Of a stretch of 64,000 nt of DNA, positions 26,127 through 35,414 are shown piece by piece. The stretch covers positions 5,394,001 to 5,458,000 of the forward strand of contig NZ_CP061913.1 of assembly GCF_019904175.1 (NCBI RefSeq), in the 5' to 3' direction. The position numbers and the translations under genes were made by a program. The stretch is from Dactylosporangium vinaceum. GTDB lineage: Bacteria; Actinomycetota; Actinomycetes; Mycobacteriales; Micromonosporaceae. The notes beneath the pieces are model-generated. The model worked only from the letters and a program-made list of their open reading frames with translations, had not been told where the DNA came from and made no database searches. The number at the start of each line of letters is the position of its first letter. Position 1 is the first letter of the stretch.

Positions 26127-27509
26127 ATGCTGGTGCGCCGGCTGTTCACCGTCCTGCTCGCCGTCATCGGCCTGAGCGTCGGGGCCGCCTTCCCGGCCTA
26201 CGCGGCCCCGGTGACCATCACGCCCGGCGCGGTCTGGAACGACACCGCCGGCCGCGTCATCCAGGCCCACGGCGAGGGCATCACCAAGGTCGGCGGCACG
26301 TACTACTGGCTCGGCGAGGACAAGACCGGCGGCTCACCGTTCCAGAACATCACCTGCTACTCGTCGAGCGACCTGAAGAACTGGACGTTCGTCGCCAACG
26401 TCCTCACCCGTCAGTCCGCCGGCGACCTAGGCCCCAACCGCATCGTCGAGCGCCCCCACGTCATCTACAACGCCGCCACGGCCACGTACGTGATGTACAT
26501 GCACATCGACAACACGAGCTATTCGGAGCGCCGGACCGGGGTGGCCACCAGCAGCAGTATCTGCGGCAGCTACGGATACCGGGGCAGCTTCAAGCCCGCC
26601 GGCCACGACAGCCTCGACGACAACCTGTTCCTGGACGGCACCACCGCATACCTGCTCAGCGAGGACCGCACCAACGCGAAACTGCAGATCTACCAGCTCT
26701 CGCCGGACTTCCTGAGCGTCGCGGCGCTCGTCAAGACGCTCAACCAGTACGAGTCGCCGGCCATGGTCAAGATCGACGGTACGTACTACCTGTTCGGCTC
26801 CCACCTGACCGGCTGGAACACCAACGACAACCAGTACGCGACGGCCACCGCGATCACCGGCACCTGGAGCGCCTTCCGCAGCTTCGCGCCGGCCGGCACC
26901 AACACCTGCAACTCCCAGACCACGGCCATCCTGCCGGTGTCGGGCAGCAGCGGCACCAGCTACCTGTTCCTCGGCGACCGCTGGAACCCCGGCAACCTGG
27001 CCGACTCCCGATACGTCTGGCAGCCGCTGACGATCAGCGGCACCACCGTCACGATGACCTGCCGATCCAGCTGGAGCGTCGACACCGCGACGGGGACGGT
27101 CGGCGCGGGCGACGACACCGGCGGCGCCGCTGCCCTGCGCGGCGCGGGCTCGAACCGGTGCCTGGACGTGCCGAACCGGTCCACCGCCGACGGCACGCCT
27201 GTCGCCATCTGGGACTGCAACGGCGGCACCAACCAGTTGTGGACGCTCACCGCGGCCCGGCAGCTCACGGTGTACGGCACCAAGTGCCTGGAGGTGGCCG
27301 GGCAGTCGACGGCGCCCGGCGCGGCGGTGCAGATCGCCACCTGCACGGGGGCCGCCAACCAGCAGTGGAGCGTCAACGCCAACGGCACCGTCACCGGCGT
27401 CCAGTCCGGCCTGTGCCTCGACGTCACCGGTGCCGCCACGGCCAACGGCACCAAGGTCGAGGTCTGGACCTGCAACGGCGGCGCCAACCAGGCGTGGTCG
27501 CGGGTCTGA
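26127..27509 (+). CDS. Secreted GH43 exo-beta-1,3-galactanase-like protein with ricin-type (CBM13) domain
   Basis: A 460-aa secreted protein. Signal about 1-26, five-bladed GH43 propeller about 28-325, CBM13 about 335-460 with three QxW repeats. The opening AHGEGITKVGGTYYWLGEDK pattern matches the GH43 subfamily of exo-beta-1,3-galactanases acting on type II arabinogalactan, which lack the usual Asp base at this position. IVERPHVIYN and SLDDNLFLDG correspond to the other conserved blades. ATG at 26127 follows GAAGGGA. The nearby GH59 and GH27 genes suit the same arabinogalactan substrate. Confidence 0.8.
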   Translation: MLVRRLFTVLLAVIGLSVGAAFPAYAAPVTITPGAVWNDTAGRVIQAHGEGITKVGGTYYWLGEDKTGGSPFQNITCYSSSDLKNWTFVANVLTRQSAGDLGPNRIVERPHVIYNAATATYVMYMHIDNTSYSERRTGVATSSSICGSYGYRGSFKPAGHDSLDDNLFLDGTTAYLLSEDRTNAKLQIYQLSPDFLSVAALVKTLNQYESPAMVKIDGTYYLFGSHLTGWNTNDNQYATATAITGTWSAFRSFAPAGTNTCNSQTTAILPVSGSSGTSYLFLGDRWNPGNLADSRYVWQPLTISGTTVTMTCRSSWSVDTATGTVGAGDDTGGAAALRGAGSNRCLDVPNRSTADGTPVAIWDCNGGTNQLWTLTAARQLTVYGTKCLEVAGQSTAPGAAVQIATCTGAANQQWSVNANGTVTGVQSGLCLDVTGAATANGTKVEVWTCNGGANQAWSRV

Positions 27510-27525
27510 CGAGCCCGCCGGCGCA

Positions 27526-27981
27526 TCAGCCGCCCAGGCTGCCGGCGTCCGGGCCCTCGCCCCAGATGTTCATCGCCGTCCAGCGGGTCAGCCCGTACAC
27601 AAGCGTCCAGCCGACTGGCGTCAGGTAGCTCACCGCGATGGCGGCCGCGGCGAGTGTCCCGGCCTGGACCCGATCCCGCAGGCCGGTGTCCCCGGTCTCC
27701 CCGCCGGAGCGCAGCGCCCGCCGGCCGGACCACGCGAGCACGACCGCGGCCAGCGGCGCCAGCCACGCCACCGCCATGGCGGCCGCGGTGAGCCAGGTGA
27801 CCGGGCTGGCCACCGAGCCGCGCACCGACACCCCGTCGGGCAGCGGCCCGTACACCATGTCGTACACGCTGCCGCTGGTGCCGCCGTGCGGCCCGCCCAG
27901 CAGCGCGAACAGGAAGCAGAAGATCGCGAGCCCGTAGGCCCACACCAGCGCGAGCTGGGCCCGCCACAGCGCGTTCGTCAT
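27526..27981 (-). CDS. Small membrane protein, unknown function
   Basis: A 151-aa protein with three predicted helices (about 10-32, 62-85, 110-130). I recognise no family. Its ATG overlaps the stop of the upstream membrane-protein gene (TGATG), so the two are translationally coupled. The Gly-rich loop LLGGPHGGTSG and polar ends are the only notable features. Confidence 0.55.
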   Translation of the reverse strand: MTNALWRAQLALVWAYGLAIFCFLFALLGGPHGGTSGSVYDMVYGPLPDGVSVRGSVASPVTWLTAAAMAVAWLAPLAAVVLAWSGRRALRSGGETGDTGLRDRVQAGTLAAAAIAVSYLTPVGWTLVYGLTRWTAMNIWGEGPDAGSLGG

Positions 27982-28379
27982 CAGTCGAGCACCCAGTTCA
28001 GCAGCTGCCGGCCCGGCGGCGACAGGGAGAAGGCCAGGAAAGCCAGTGTGAGCCCGGCCGCCCCGTACAGCCACCGCCGCAGCCCGGCCGGCATCTCCCG
28101 GCGCCGCCGGGCGAGGGAGGTGAACGACAGCAGCAGGAGCAGGACCGCGAACATCGGCCCGACGATGGTGCCGATCATGCCCGGAATCATCAGGGCCACG
28201 GCCGGGCCGCCGAACACGTCGCCCGGGGCGCGGCACCCGCCCGTGCAGTGATCGACACCGTGGACCGTGAAGGTGAGCAGGTAGGGCAGCGCCACCCCGG
28301 CCACGTACCAGCCGACCATCATCAGCTGGACGAGCACCAGAAGCCGGGCCGCGGCGAAACGGGGCTCCGGCTGCGACAT
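27981..28379 (-). CDS. Small membrane protein, unknown function
   Basis: A 132-aa protein with three or four predicted helices and a Cys-containing extracellular loop (HGVDHCTGGCRAPG). No family recognised. It is the first gene of a two-gene unit with the preceding membrane protein and is divergent from the AraC regulator, about 136 bases apart. Confidence 0.55.
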   Translation of the reverse strand: MSQPEPRFAAARLLVLVQLMMVGWYVAGVALPYLLTFTVHGVDHCTGGCRAPGDVFGGPAVALMIPGMIGTIVGPMFAVLLLLLSFTSLARRRREMPAGLRRWLYGAAGLTLAFLAFSLSPPGRQLLNWVLD

Positions 28380-28515
28380 GCGGAGATTGTACGGGTACGG
28401 CGCGGACCGGCCTACGGGGCGGCGTTGCGCTGCGCGAACCTGGCGACCAATCGGGTTTCGCGCTAGTCTCGCCCTCACCCGGCGACGGCCCGAACGCGAC
28501 CGCGGGGAGGTGACA

Positions 28516-29409
28516 GTGACACCGCAGCCCCGTGAACTGTCGCTGCGCGACACCAACGGCATCCTCGGGCAGCCGTGGATCCGGCCGCTGCGCACCAGCG
28601 CCGGGCTCGGCTGGCCCGGCGTGTACGTGTCGACGCAGCGCGAGCGGCCATACCGGGCGGAGTTCGGCGCGGCCCCCAGCCACGTGCTGATCCTGCACCT
28701 CAACGGCCCGGTCCAGGTCCGGCGCGGGCACCTGGGGCTGACGTCGGCCCGCACGGTCCCGCCGGGCGGGTTCTTCCTGCACCCGGCCGGCAAGGACCTC
28801 ACCGTCGAGCTGGGCGGCGACCTCGACACCACCCACGTCTACGTGAGCGACGAAGCCCTGCAGGAGGCCCACGACGGGCCGGCGGTGCGGCTCACCGAGG
28901 AGCTGGGCGCCGTCGACCCGCTGCTCGAGCAGCTGGTGCTCGCGCTCGACGGCGTGCTGCGGCGCTGGGAGCCGACCGCCCGCACCTACGTCGACCAGCT
29001 GACGGCCCTCGTCGCCGGGCAGCTCGCCCAGCGGCACAGCAGCCGCCGCGGCACCGCCGGGCCGCCCCCGCCGGCCCGCTCCGCGGGGCTCAGCGACAGG
29101 CAGCTGGCGCAGGTGCGGGAGCTGCTGGAGGAGCGGCTGGCCGAGCCCGTCCCCCTGGCCGCCATGGCCGCCGTCGCCGGGCTGAGCGTCAGCCAGTTCG
29201 GCCGGCAGTTCAAGGCCCGCGTCGGCCTGGCCCCGCACCAGTACCTGCTGCGGCTGCGCGTCGACACCGCCTGCCGGCTGCTGCGCGAGCGGTCCCTGCC
29301 GATCGCCTCGGTCGCCACCCGGTGCGGCTTCTCCCACCAGGAGCACCTGACCCGGGTCATGCGCCGGCACCTGGAGACCACCCCGGCCGCGATCCGCCGC
29401 GACGGCTGA
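28516..29409 (+). CDS. AraC-family transcriptional regulator
   Basis: A 297-aa regulator with an N-terminal cupin-like ligand domain (about 1-180) and a C-terminal double helix-turn-helix (about 195-297). The first helix pair is in VPLAAMAAVAGLSVSQFGRQF and the second in PIASVATRCGFSHQEHLTRV. GTG at 28516 follows GGGGAGG. It lies about 70 bases upstream of the fused maleylacetate reductase/hydroxyquinol dioxygenase gene and the FAD hydroxylase gene on the same strand, so it probably activates this aromatic pathway. Confidence 0.85.
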   Translation: MTPQPRELSLRDTNGILGQPWIRPLRTSAGLGWPGVYVSTQRERPYRAEFGAAPSHVLILHLNGPVQVRRGHLGLTSARTVPPGGFFLHPAGKDLTVELGGDLDTTHVYVSDEALQEAHDGPAVRLTEELGAVDPLLEQLVLALDGVLRRWEPTARTYVDQLTALVAGQLAQRHSSRRGTAGPPPPARSAGLSDRQLAQVRELLEERLAEPVPLAAMAAVAGLSVSQFGRQFKARVGLAPHQYLLRLRVDTACRLLRERSLPIASVATRCGFSHQEHLTRVMRRHLETTPAAIRRDG

Positions 29410-29482
29410 CCGCGCATTTCGTGTCGGCCGCGACAGCGCGATCGTGCAGGAACTCGCGCTGATCGGCGCCGATACTCGACGT

Positions 29483-31381
29483 ATGTCGTTCGTCTACACC
29501 GCCGGCGCGGCCCGGGTCGTGTTCGGCTCCGGCACCCGGCAGCAGCTGGCCGACGAGGTCCGCCGGCTCGGCCGGTCGCGGGTGATGGTGGTGGCCACCC
29601 CCTCGATGCGCGACGCCGCCGCGCTCGGCGCCATGCAGGTCGCCCGGTTCGACGGCGTGGCCATGCACACGCCGGTCGCGGTGACGCATGACGCTTTGGG
29701 GGTACTGCGAGCAAGCGCCGCCGACTGCATCGTGTCGATCGGCGGCGGCTCGGCCACCGGCCTGGGCAAGGCGCTGGCCGTGCGCACCGGCCTGCCGCAC
29801 ATCGCGGTGCCCACCACCTACGCCGGCTCCGAGGTCACGCCGGTGCTCGGCGAGACGGACGGCGGCGAGAAGACCACCCGCTCGGACCCGCGCATCCAGC
29901 CGGCGACGGTCGTCTACGACGTCGAGCTCACCGCCGGCCTACCGGTCGCGCTGTCGGTCACCAGCGGCGTCAACGCCATCGCGCACGCCGTGGAGGCGCT
30001 GTACTCCCCGGACGCCAACCCGGTGACCGACGACCTCGCCGCGCAGGCGATCCGCCGCCTCGCCGGCGCCCTGCCCCGCATCGTCGCCGACCCGGCCGAC
30101 CTCGCCGCCCGCACGGACGCGCTCACGGGGGCCTGGCTCGCCGGGATCTGCCTCGGCACCGCGGGGATGGGCCTGCACCACAAGCTGTGCCACGCGCTCG
30201 GCGGATCGTTCGGCCTGCCGCACGCCGAGGTCCACACGGTCGTGCTCCCGCACGCGATGGCGTTCAACGCCGCCGCCTCGCCCGGGGCGATGCGCCGGGT
30301 CGCCGACGCGCTCGGGGCCCGCGACGCCCCCACCGCCATGTTCGACCTGATCGCGCGGCTCGGCGGCCCCGTCTCGCTGCGCGACCTGGGCCTGGCCGCG
30401 GCCGACATCCCGGCGGTGGCCCGCGCCGCGACGAGCCGGCAGTACCCCAACCCGCGCCCCGTCACCGCGCCGGACGTCGAGACGCTGCTGCGCGCGGCGT
30501 TCACCGGCGAGCGGCCGGCCGGCCCGCCGCCCACGCCGGATCTGCGGTGGCTGACCGAGCAGGTCGTCGCGTCGTTCGGCGGGGCGCCGGACCCGCGGGC
30601 GCGGCAGCTGGTCACCGACCTCGTGCGGCGGCTGCACGAGTTCGTCACCGACAACGACCTCACGCCCGGCGAGTGGCAGTTTGGCATCGACTTCCTGACC
30701 CGCACCGGCCAGCTGTGCAGCGACGTCCGGCAGGAGTTCGTGCTGCTGTCCGACACGCTCGGCGTGTCGAGCATGGTGGACGTGCTGAGCAACTCCCGGA
30801 CCCCGGACACCACGCCGTCGGCGGTCCTCGGGCCGTTCTACGTGCCCGGGCCGCCGGTGCAGCCGCCGGGCGCGGACATCGCCGCCGGGCTCCCCGGCAC
30901 GCCACTGTGGACGGACGTCGCCATCGTGGACGTCGACGGCAAGCCGGTGGCCGGAGCGGTCGTGGACGTCTGGCAGTCCAACGACGACGGCTTCTACGAC
31001 GTCCAGCTGCCCGACCAGGACGGTCCGGTGCTGCGGGCCCGGTTCCACAGCGACGCCGAGGGCCGGGTGCGGTTCTGGTCGATCCTGCCGTCGGAGTATC
31101 CGATCCCGGACGACGGGCCGGTCGGGCAGATGCTCGCCGCGACGGGCCGGCACCAGTACCGGGCCCCGCACCTGCACTTCATGATCAGCGCCGACGGCTA
31201 CCGGCGCCTCATCACCCAGCTGTTCGTCGCCGGCGGCGCCTACCTCGACTCCGACACCGTGTTCGGCGTCAAACGCGAGCTCGTCGTCGACTTCGTCCCC
31301 GGCCGCGGGGCCCCGCCGGACGGCCGCGACGTCGCCGGCTGGCGCGCGGTGACCTACACCTTCCGGATCGCCGCGGCCTGA
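29483..31381 (+). CDS. Fusion: maleylacetate reductase + hydroxyquinol 1,2-dioxygenase
   Basis: A 632-aa bifunctional cytoplasmic enzyme. Residues 1-350 are an iron-containing alcohol-dehydrogenase-type maleylacetate reductase, with SIGGGSATGLGKA for NAD binding and a GLHHKLCHALGG metal-ligand block near 230-240. Residues about 360-632 are an intradiol dioxygenase of the hydroxyquinol type. The Fe(III) ligands are visible as Tyr in LGPFYVPG, Tyr in SEYPIPDD, and the His pair in APHLHFM. Together they convert hydroxyquinol to maleylacetate and then 3-oxoadipate. ATG at 29483 is preferred; it begins the SFVYTAGAARVVFG strand. The two activities are usually separate genes, so the fusion is unusual but chemically coherent. 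Confidence 0.88.
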   Translation: MSFVYTAGAARVVFGSGTRQQLADEVRRLGRSRVMVVATPSMRDAAALGAMQVARFDGVAMHTPVAVTHDALGVLRASAADCIVSIGGGSATGLGKALAVRTGLPHIAVPTTYAGSEVTPVLGETDGGEKTTRSDPRIQPATVVYDVELTAGLPVALSVTSGVNAIAHAVEALYSPDANPVTDDLAAQAIRRLAGALPRIVADPADLAARTDALTGAWLAGICLGTAGMGLHHKLCHALGGSFGLPHAEVHTVVLPHAMAFNAAASPGAMRRVADALGARDAPTAMFDLIARLGGPVSLRDLGLAAADIPAVARAATSRQYPNPRPVTAPDVETLLRAAFTGERPAGPPPTPDLRWLTEQVVASFGGAPDPRARQLVTDLVRRLHEFVTDNDLTPGEWQFGIDFLTRTGQLCSDVRQEFVLLSDTLGVSSMVDVLSNSRTPDTTPSAVLGPFYVPGPPVQPPGADIAAGLPGTPLWTDVAIVDVDGKPVAGAVVDVWQSNDDGFYDVQLPDQDGPVLRARFHSDAEGRVRFWSILPSEYPIPDDGPVGQMLAATGRHQYRAPHLHFMISADGYRRLITQLFVAGGAYLDSDTVFGVKRELVVDFVPGRGAPPDGRDVAGWRAVTYTFRIAAA

Positions 31382-31458
31382 GCGGCTGCGCCCTCGACCC
31401 GCCCTCGGCCGGCCGGCGTCCCGCCGCCGGTCGCCCCACCATGCCCAAGGGAGCACCC

Positions 31459-33237
31459 ATGACCGAAGCGGTCGAGACCGACGTCCTCATCGTCGGCAGC
31501 GGACCGGCCGGGAGCACGGCGGCGCTGATGCTCAGCACCTACGGCGTGGCGAACATCGTGGTCACCAAGTACGACCGGTTCGCCGACACGCCGCGGGCCC
31601 ACATCACCAACCAGCGGGCCATGGAGGTGCTCCGCGACGCCGGCCTCGAGGAGGCGGTGGTCGCCCAGGCCACCCCGCAGTACCTGATGGGCCAGACCCC
31701 GTTCTGCACCAGCCTGGCCGGCGAGGAGCTGGGCCGGCTGCACACCTGGTACACGCATCCGGCGCGCCAGGCCGAGCACGACCTGGCCTCCCCGACCTCC
31801 ATCTGCGACATGCCGCAGCACCTCATGGAGCCGGTGCTGGCCAACGCGGCGATCGCCCGCGGCACGCGGCTGCGCTTCGGCACCGAGTACCTCGGGCTGA
31901 CCCAGGACGCCGACGGCGTCACCGCCACGGTCCGCGACCGGCTGCGCGGCGACACCTTCCGGATCAGGGCCAAGTATCTGATCGGCGCCGACGGCGGCCG
32001 CAGCCGGGTCGCCGAGGACATCGGGCTGCCGATGGTCGGCCAGATGGGCGTCGCCGGCAGCATCAACATCGTCTTCGAGGCCGACCTCACCCGCTACGTC
32101 GCCCACCGGCCGAGCACCCTGTACTGGGTGCTGCAGACCGGGTCCGACGTCGGCGGCATCGGCATGGGGCTGGTGCGGTGCGTGCGCCCGTGGAACGAGT
32201 GGCTGATCGTCTGGGGCTACGACATCAACGGCGAGCCGCCGAACCTCACCGAGGACTACGCCCGGCGGATCGCCCACCAGCTCATCGGCGACGACACGGT
32301 GCCGGTCACCGTCAGGTCGTCCTCGGCGTGGACGGTCAACCACCTCTACGCCGAGCGCTACCACACCGGCCGGGTCTTCTGTGCCGGCGACGCGGTCCAC
32401 CGCCACCCGCCGTCGAACGGGCTCGGCTCCAACACGTCGATCCAGGACGCGTACAACCTGGCGTGGAAGCTCAAGCTGGTGCTCTCGGGTGCGGCCGACC
32501 CGCGGCTGCTGGAGTCGTACTCCGCGGAGCGGGCCCCGGTCGGCCGGCAGATCGTGGGCCGGGCCAACCGGAGCATCGGCGAGACGAGCCGCATCTTCCA
32601 GGCGCTCGGCCTGCTGTCCACCGAGGACCCCGAGCAGATGCGGGCCAACATGGCGGCCCGCAAGTCGCCGGGCCCGGAGGCCGAGAAGCAGCGCCGGCTG
32701 CTGCGCGAGGCTGTCGAGTTCAAGAACTACGAGTTCAACACCCACGGCGTCGAGCTCGACCAGCGCTACCGCTCCGACGCGATCGTCGCCGACGGCACCC
32801 CGGCACCGGTGCCCACGCGCGACCACGAGCTGCACCACCACCCGACGACCTGGCCCGGGGCGAAGGTCCCGCACGCCTGGCTCGGCCGCGGCGCCGGCCG
32901 GCTGTCCACGCTCGACGTCGGCGGCCGGGGCCGCTTCGCGCTGCTGACCGGCGTCGGCGGCGAGCCCTGGATCGAGGCCGCCCGCACCGTCGCCGCCACC
33001 CTCGGCGTGGAGGTCGTCGCGGCGAGCATCGGCCCCGGAGCCGACTACGAGGACCTGTACGGCGACTGGGCGACGCTGCGTGAGGTCGAGGACACCGGCT
33101 GCGTGCTGCTGCGCCCCGACAACTACGTGGCGTATCGCAGCACCGCCCTGCCGCCCGACCCCGAGCGGGCGCTCACCACGGCCCTGCGCCACATCCTGGC
33201 CCTCGACCTGACCACCGGAGAGGACGACGGACACTGA
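31459..33237 (+). CDS. FAD-dependent aromatic hydroxylase (resorcinol hydroxylase type)
   Basis: A 592-aa flavoprotein monooxygenase of the PheA/TfdB group. Rossmann motif GSGPAGSTAA is at residues 13-22, the NADPH-related DG motif is in GADGGRSRVAED, and the FAD-binding GDAVHRHPPSNGLG is near 307. The C-terminal thioredoxin-like domain (about 440-592) is typical of phenol hydroxylases. ATG at 31459 follows GGGAG; an ATG six codons upstream is less likely. As it neighbours the hydroxyquinol dioxygenase fusion, the substrate is probably resorcinol or a 2,4-dihydroxybenzoate-like compound, hydroxylated to hydroxyquinol. Part of a three-gene cluster with the AraC regulator. Confidence 0.85.
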   Translation: MTEAVETDVLIVGSGPAGSTAALMLSTYGVANIVVTKYDRFADTPRAHITNQRAMEVLRDAGLEEAVVAQATPQYLMGQTPFCTSLAGEELGRLHTWYTHPARQAEHDLASPTSICDMPQHLMEPVLANAAIARGTRLRFGTEYLGLTQDADGVTATVRDRLRGDTFRIRAKYLIGADGGRSRVAEDIGLPMVGQMGVAGSINIVFEADLTRYVAHRPSTLYWVLQTGSDVGGIGMGLVRCVRPWNEWLIVWGYDINGEPPNLTEDYARRIAHQLIGDDTVPVTVRSSSAWTVNHLYAERYHTGRVFCAGDAVHRHPPSNGLGSNTSIQDAYNLAWKLKLVLSGAADPRLLESYSAERAPVGRQIVGRANRSIGETSRIFQALGLLSTEDPEQMRANMAARKSPGPEAEKQRRLLREAVEFKNYEFNTHGVELDQRYRSDAIVADGTPAPVPTRDHELHHHPTTWPGAKVPHAWLGRGAGRLSTLDVGGRGRFALLTGVGGEPWIEAARTVAATLGVEVVAASIGPGADYEDLYGDWATLREVEDTGCVLLRPDNYVAYRSTALPPDPERALTTALRHILALDLTTGEDDGH

Positions 33238-33249
33238 TGCCGGAAATTC

Positions 33250-33276
33250 GTTATTTCACGAGCGCTTGCAGAGTCT
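33250..33276 (+). promoter_or_regulatory. ECF-type promoter candidate, GTTAT-N17-AGTCT (site 4), overlapping a LacI-like half palindrome
   Basis: GTTAT 33250-33254, AGTCT 33272-33276, preceded by GGAAATTC. The spacer contains CACGAGCGCTTGCA (33257-33270), an AGCGCT-centred partial palindrome like the LacI-type operators elsewhere. The rest of 33238-33533 shows no gene. Confidence 0.55.
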
Positions 33277-33533
33277 CCTTACTGGCCGCCAGATGGTTTG
33301 GCTCGGGGTTTCCGAGTTTCCTTTCGGTGTTACTGTCACCCGCCTTGACACGCAGCTCCGGGCGCTCATAGCGTCAAGGCAATCGATTTCCCCGCTGTTT
33401 CCCGGCCGGGCATTCCGGGCCGCATTCCGCCGCAATTCGACGGACACCCCTGCGCACGACGCCGACCACGTCGGTCGGGTCCGTGCGCCTCCGGGCGGAT
33501 GCCGGGCCGCCGGGAAAGAAAGAGCAGGCAAGC

Positions 33534-35294
33534 ATGTCGCAGACCGTTCGAACCCGCCGGGCCCGCCGGGGCCGGTCGCTGGCGCTCATGGCGTCGGCCG
33601 CCGCGCTCGCGATGGTGTCCGCCGGGTTCGCGCTCAGCCCGGCGTCGGCCGCCACCGCCGCCACCACCCTGGTAGTCGACGCGAGTCAGACGCTGCGGCC
33701 CGTGACGCACGTGGCGACCGGAAGCCTCTACGGGCTCGCGAACGCGTCGCAGCCCACGGTGGCCCTCGCCCAGGCGATCAAGCCGAACACGTTCGTGCAG
33801 ATGCCCGCGGGCGGGCGCCAGCAGCCCACCGGTGACATCGCCGTCGTCGCGCCGACGGCCGTCAGCGTCGGCGCCAAACTGGTCAACCGCCTGTCCGACT
33901 ACTATCCCGGCTGGCCCTACCAGTTCAGCTGGAGCACGTGGACGCCCTTCATCAACTCACAGATCAACACCATGAAGGGTTCCTCGTACTACTCCAGCAT
34001 CGCCGCCTACGAGCTGTGGAACGAGTCCGACAACACCTGGAACTCGGCCAACGGGACCTACGAGAACTTCTGGACCACGACGTTCCGCCAGGTCCGCTCG
34101 ATCGACCCGAACAAGCCGATCCAGGGCCCGAGCTTCTCCGACAACATCGGCGACATGCGCAACTTCCTGCAGAACGCCGTCGCCACGAACACGGTGCCCG
34201 ACGTGCTGGCCTGGCACGAGCTCAGCCGGTCCTCGAAGATCGCCGGGGACGTGGCCACGGTGCAGTCCATCGAGGACCAGCTCGGCATCGCCCGGCGGCC
34301 GATCGCCATCGAGGAGTACGCCGCGCCGAGCGAGGTGGGCCTGCCCGGCCCGCTCGTCGGCTACATCGCGAAGTTCGAGCGCCTCGGCATCCGCGACGCC
34401 GAGCTGGCGTTCTGGAACCAGTCGGGGACCCTCGGCGACCTGCTGACCGCCCGCGGTGGCAGCCCCAACGCCGCCTACTGGCTCTACACCTGGTACGCCG
34501 CGATGAGCGGGAACATGGTCGTCACCACGCCGCCGGCCCAGACCGGGATCGACGGCCTCGCCGCGGTGCCCTCGGGCCGCAACCAGGTGAGCGTCATCGC
34601 CGGCAACTGCAACGGGTCGTGCGCGGTGACTGTCAACGGGCTCAACGCGCTGAGCCTCGGCAGCACGGTCAGCGTCAAGGTCGAGCAGACCGTCTCGCTG
34701 GGCCGCACCGTCGCGTCCGCCGGGCCCAGCACCGTGTCCACCACGACCTACACGCCGTCCAACGGCTCCATCACGGTCCCCATCACCATGGCGACGAACA
34801 ACGCCTACCGCATCACGATCACCCCCGGCTCGGGCGGCGGCGGCACGACGACCCCGCCGCCGACCGATCTGGCCGGCACCTACCGCATCGCCAACAACAA
34901 CAGCGGGCTGCGCCTCGACACGCTCAACTCCGGCACCGCCTGGGGCACCGCTGTGGTCCAGGCGACGGCCGGCTCGGCCACCTCGCAGGTGTGGACGCTC
35001 GTATCCGTGGGCAATGGGCAGTACAAAATCGTCAATCAGTCGAGCAGCCTCGTCCTGGGCATCCAGAACGCGTCGACAAGCCAGGGGGCCACGGCCCTCG
35101 TCTGGGGTGACACCGGCACGTCCGACCACCTCTGGACCCTGACGGCCGACGGGTCGGGGCACTACAAGATCCGCAGCGTCAACAGCGGCCTGGTCCTCGG
35201 GGTCACCAACATGAGCACCAGCTCGGGCGCCCAGGTGCTGCAGTGGGGTGACTCCGGCACCGCCGACCACCTCTGGACCCTTACCAGAATCTGA
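33534..35294 (+). CDS. Secreted clan GH-A (GH39-like) glycosidase with ricin-type (CBM13) domain
   Basis: A 586-aa secreted protein. Signal about 1-40, a TIM-barrel glycosidase about 45-340, a small beta domain about 345-440, a short Gly/Pro linker and CBM13 (about 448-586). The acid/base is likely E164 in YELWNESDN and the nucleophile E260 or E261 in IAIEEYA; WNE plus a late EE is the clan GH-A pattern. It looks closest to GH39, but family assignment is uncertain. ATG at 33534 is preferred over an upstream GTG because it begins the signal peptide. It follows site 4 by 257 bases and sits next to the AbfB-fused sigma factor gene. Confidence 0.72.
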   Translation: MSQTVRTRRARRGRSLALMASAAALAMVSAGFALSPASAATAATTLVVDASQTLRPVTHVATGSLYGLANASQPTVALAQAIKPNTFVQMPAGGRQQPTGDIAVVAPTAVSVGAKLVNRLSDYYPGWPYQFSWSTWTPFINSQINTMKGSSYYSSIAAYELWNESDNTWNSANGTYENFWTTTFRQVRSIDPNKPIQGPSFSDNIGDMRNFLQNAVATNTVPDVLAWHELSRSSKIAGDVATVQSIEDQLGIARRPIAIEEYAAPSEVGLPGPLVGYIAKFERLGIRDAELAFWNQSGTLGDLLTARGGSPNAAYWLYTWYAAMSGNMVVTTPPAQTGIDGLAAVPSGRNQVSVIAGNCNGSCAVTVNGLNALSLGSTVSVKVEQTVSLGRTVASAGPSTVSTTTYTPSNGSITVPITMATNNAYRITITPGSGGGGTTTPPPTDLAGTYRIANNNSGLRLDTLNSGTAWGTAVVQATAGSATSQVWTLVSVGNGQYKIVNQSSSLVLGIQNASTSQGATALVWGDTGTSDHLWTLTADGSGHYKIRSVNSGLVLGVTNMSTSSGAQVLQWGDSGTADHLWTLTRI

Positions 35295-35307
35295 CGATCC
35301 GAAAAGC

Positions 35308-35334
35308 GTTATGCCACGCCGCTACAGATGGTCG
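35308..35334 (+). promoter_or_regulatory. ECF-type promoter candidate, GTTAT-N17-GGTCG (site 5), upstream of the sigma factor gene
   Basis: GTTAT 35308-35312, GGTCG 35330-35334, preceded by CGAAAAGC. It ends 80 bases before the sigma-AbfB gene, the position expected for an autoregulated ECF promoter. Confidence 0.65.
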
Positions 35335-35414
35335 GGGGGGCCGGTGCTTGACAGCGTCCGCGGCTCTGTGCCGAGATGGACACCCGGCTCCCTCGACTTG
35401 CACGGTGATGGCGC

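Noticed and set aside
33238..33533. Short frames in the intergenic region before the GH39-like gene
   Set aside because: They lack ribosome binding sites and typical codon use; the region is better explained as regulatory.
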